From Bacillota bacterium (lineage in GTDB: Bacteria; Bacillota; Clostridia; Peptostreptococcales; Anaerovoracaceae), in contig JAFZRK010000177.1 of assembly GCA_017619905.1 (NCBI GenBank), positions 1 to 6,588 of the forward strand: 6,588 nucleotides of DNA, given 5' to 3'. The position numbers were made by a program, and so were the translations under genes. Shown in pieces: positions 5,667 to 6,588 of this stretch. Position 1 is the first letter of the stretch, and the number at the start of each line of letters is the position of its first letter. The notes below the pieces were generated by a model, which saw only the letters and a program-made list of their open reading frames with translations, did not search any database and had not been told where the DNA came from.

Positions 5667-6341
5667 CTACCAGATGAACGGGATCAGCCGGTATTTCACT
5701 TTTTCCTTATACTCTTTATATCCCTTAAGCTCCTTCTCCAGAACCTGCTCCTCGTTCCTGATGCGCTTTGCGATTATGGGTATGTACGCCAGCATTATTA
5801 TGAACGACGGCCAGGATCCAAGCACCAGCGGCATCGCCAGGAACAGAAACACCGTGGCGGTGTACATTGGGTGCCTGACCACGCCGTACAGACCCGTGCT
5901 GACGACCTCCTGGTCCTCCTGCACCTCTACAGTCCTTGAAAGATAGCGGTTCTCGCGGAGCACTTCGCCGAACATGCAGTACGCAAGCAGAAAGATGATC
6001 GCCCCGGCCCACACGAGCCAGCCCGGAATGTGTGTCCATCCGAAATGATGGTTGAGCCCCGCGAACACGAACGCCGCAAGAAACATCATGCCGCTGAAGC
6101 TTATGACGTCCTTCTGCTCTTTCTGTGTCTCTTTTGCCTTAAGACGGCTCCTGAGAAGATCCTGCGCCTTTTTTAGCATTATTATACCCGCAATGAACAT
6201 GGGAATAAACAGTATTGCCATGAGCAGCCAGCCGTTCTTCCACTTTATGTCCCACGCGGGAAGAAACAGCAGCACACCAAGCAGGATGACGCCGGAAACG
6301 AACTTTATTATCGCTTCTTTCAGTAGTTTTTTATCCATCAT
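5667..6341 (-). CDS. Integral membrane methyltransferase, ICMT/PEMT-like (isoprenylcysteine carboxyl methyltransferase family)
   Basis: A 224-residue multi-pass membrane protein. Hydrophobic segments lie at about 14-30, 38-56, 83-97, 107-125 and a long re-entrant or paired span at 160-190. The family signature is at the C-terminal end: VVSTGLYGVVRHPMYTATV (R156-H157-P158), then RIRNEEQVLEKELKGYKEYK and the aromatic tail RLIPFIW. In this superfamily these elements bind S-adenosylmethionine at the membrane face. Bacteria lack Ras-type prenylated proteins, so the substrate is probably a lipid or other small hydrophobic molecule; this is inference. Two ATG codons stand in tandem: 6341 overlaps the esterase TGA as ATGA, while 6338 has better spacing (6 nt rather than 3) to AAAAGG, so the product may be one residue shorter. 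It is followed 15 nt later by the uncharacterised 222-aa gene. Confidence 0.9.
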   Translation of the reverse strand: MMDKKLLKEAIIKFVSGVILLGVLLFLPAWDIKWKNGWLLMAILFIPMFIAGIIMLKKAQDLLRSRLKAKETQKEQKDVISFSGMMFLAAFVFAGLNHHFGWTHIPGWLVWAGAIIFLLAYCMFGEVLRENRYLSRTVEVQEDQEVVSTGLYGVVRHPMYTATVFLFLAMPLVLGSWPSFIIMLAYIPIIAKRIRNEEQVLEKELKGYKEYKEKVKYRLIPFIW

Positions 6342-6588
6342 TCGCCTTTTCCGAGCAGATAATCCATGAATACCGGGATGCGCTTCTCCCAGGACGCCTC
6401 GTTGTGGACGCCCCCGGGCACTGCGCGCGCCGCGACGCTGACGCCGCCTCTTGTGAGCTCCTCTGCGGCCTTGAACATGTCCGCTATGTCCTCGATGTCA
6501 TCGTTTTCGGGAGCATCCTCTGCCGTGCCGTAGTCCATGTAGACGCGGGTACCGTCGATGAAAGGCGTATCGGTCAGCAGCTGATGGA
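6338..6588 (-). CDS. C-terminal part of an alpha/beta-hydrolase esterase (5' end outside window)
   Basis: The last 82 residues of a gene that begins beyond the right edge. The reading frame is open to the edge with no start needed inside; an internal ATG at 6538 is just a methionine in a conserved strand. TRVYMDYGTAED, then a helix with MFKAAEELTRGGVSVAARAVPGG, then VHNEASWEKRIPVFMDYLLG match the closing portion of putative esterases (PF00756, esterase D-like). There the final His (codon at 6404-6406, in GGVHNEASW) completes the Ser-Asp-His triad and the W..R..FM.YL helix ends the fold. The nucleophile elbow lies outside the window and cannot be checked. The stop overlaps the next start as ATGA. 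The likely activity is hydrolysis of a short-chain or siderophore-type ester, unspecified. Confidence 0.8.
   Translation of the reverse strand, partial: HQLLTDTPFIDGTRVYMDYGTAEDAPENDDIEDIADMFKAAEELTRGGVSVAARAVPGGVHNEASWEKRIPVFMDYLLGKGE
6345..6350 (-). promoter_or_regulatory. Ribosome binding site of the membrane methyltransferase gene
   Basis: AAAAGG on the minus strand, inside the last codons of the esterase gene. It is 3 nt from the first ATG (6341) and 6 nt from the second (6338), so initiation at 6338 is favoured by spacing although 6341 gives the ATGA overlap. Confidence 0.5.

Noticed and set aside
5064..5939. 291-codon plus-strand open frame
   Set aside because: Antisense to the 222-aa gene and the membrane methyltransferase, both of which have ribosome sites and coupled junctions; the plus frame has neither.
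1..6588. Defence island, prophage, CRISPR or mobile element
   Set aside because: No nuclease, helicase, integrase, transposase, regularly spaced repeats or terminal inverted repeats were seen.

Overview
The window is one unbroken minus-strand directon: ten genes all read from the right edge to the left edge, the first and last cut by the window. Gaps are tiny (4 to 15 nt at most junctions, two ATGA overlaps, and two longer gaps of 44 and 54 nt). No gene-free stretch exceeds 60 bases. I see no tRNA, rRNA, CRISPR array, insertion sequence, integrase, phage gene or convincing intrinsic terminator. The genes use standard-code stops (TGA, TAG) and mostly recognisable Shine-Dalgarno sequences. Together with roughly balanced base composition, frequent ATA isoleucine codons, a lipoprotein with a short Lys/Arg n-region, and protein families familiar from gut clostridia, this suggests an anaerobic Bacillota (Clostridia-like) genome. 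That taxonomic assignment is inference.

In transcription order the layout is: (1) the C-terminal end of an alpha/beta-hydrolase esterase (6338-6588); (2) an ICMT/PEMT-like integral membrane methyltransferase (5667-6341); (3) an aromatic- and acid-rich 222-aa protein of unknown function (4983-5651); (4) a 212-aa GNAT acetyltransferase (4348-4986); (5) a lipoprotein tyrosine phosphatase with an extra N-terminal domain (3092-4303); (6) a 107-aa small protein (2756-3079); (7) a 133-aa GNAT acetyltransferase (2343-2744); (8) a 177-aa protein with leucine-rich-repeat-like segments (1801-2334); (9) a D-Ala-D-Ala dipeptidase of the VanX/DdpX family with a complete active site (1137-1796); (10) a 5'-nucleotidase-type metallophosphoesterase lacking any export signal, cut at the left edge (1-1082).

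The spacing implies co-transcription, but the products do not form an obvious pathway. Envelope-related functions recur (a membrane methyltransferase, a surface phosphatase, a cell-wall dipeptide hydrolase) beside small-molecule acetyltransferases, a nucleotidase and uncharacterised proteins. I found no convincing evidence of a new defence, mobile or biosynthetic system. The items most worth a second look are the two-domain lipoprotein phosphatase, the unrecognised 222-aa protein, the lone VanX-type dipeptidase, and a 9-bp hairpin between the last two genes. Very long antisense open frames exist but are by-products of codon usage.
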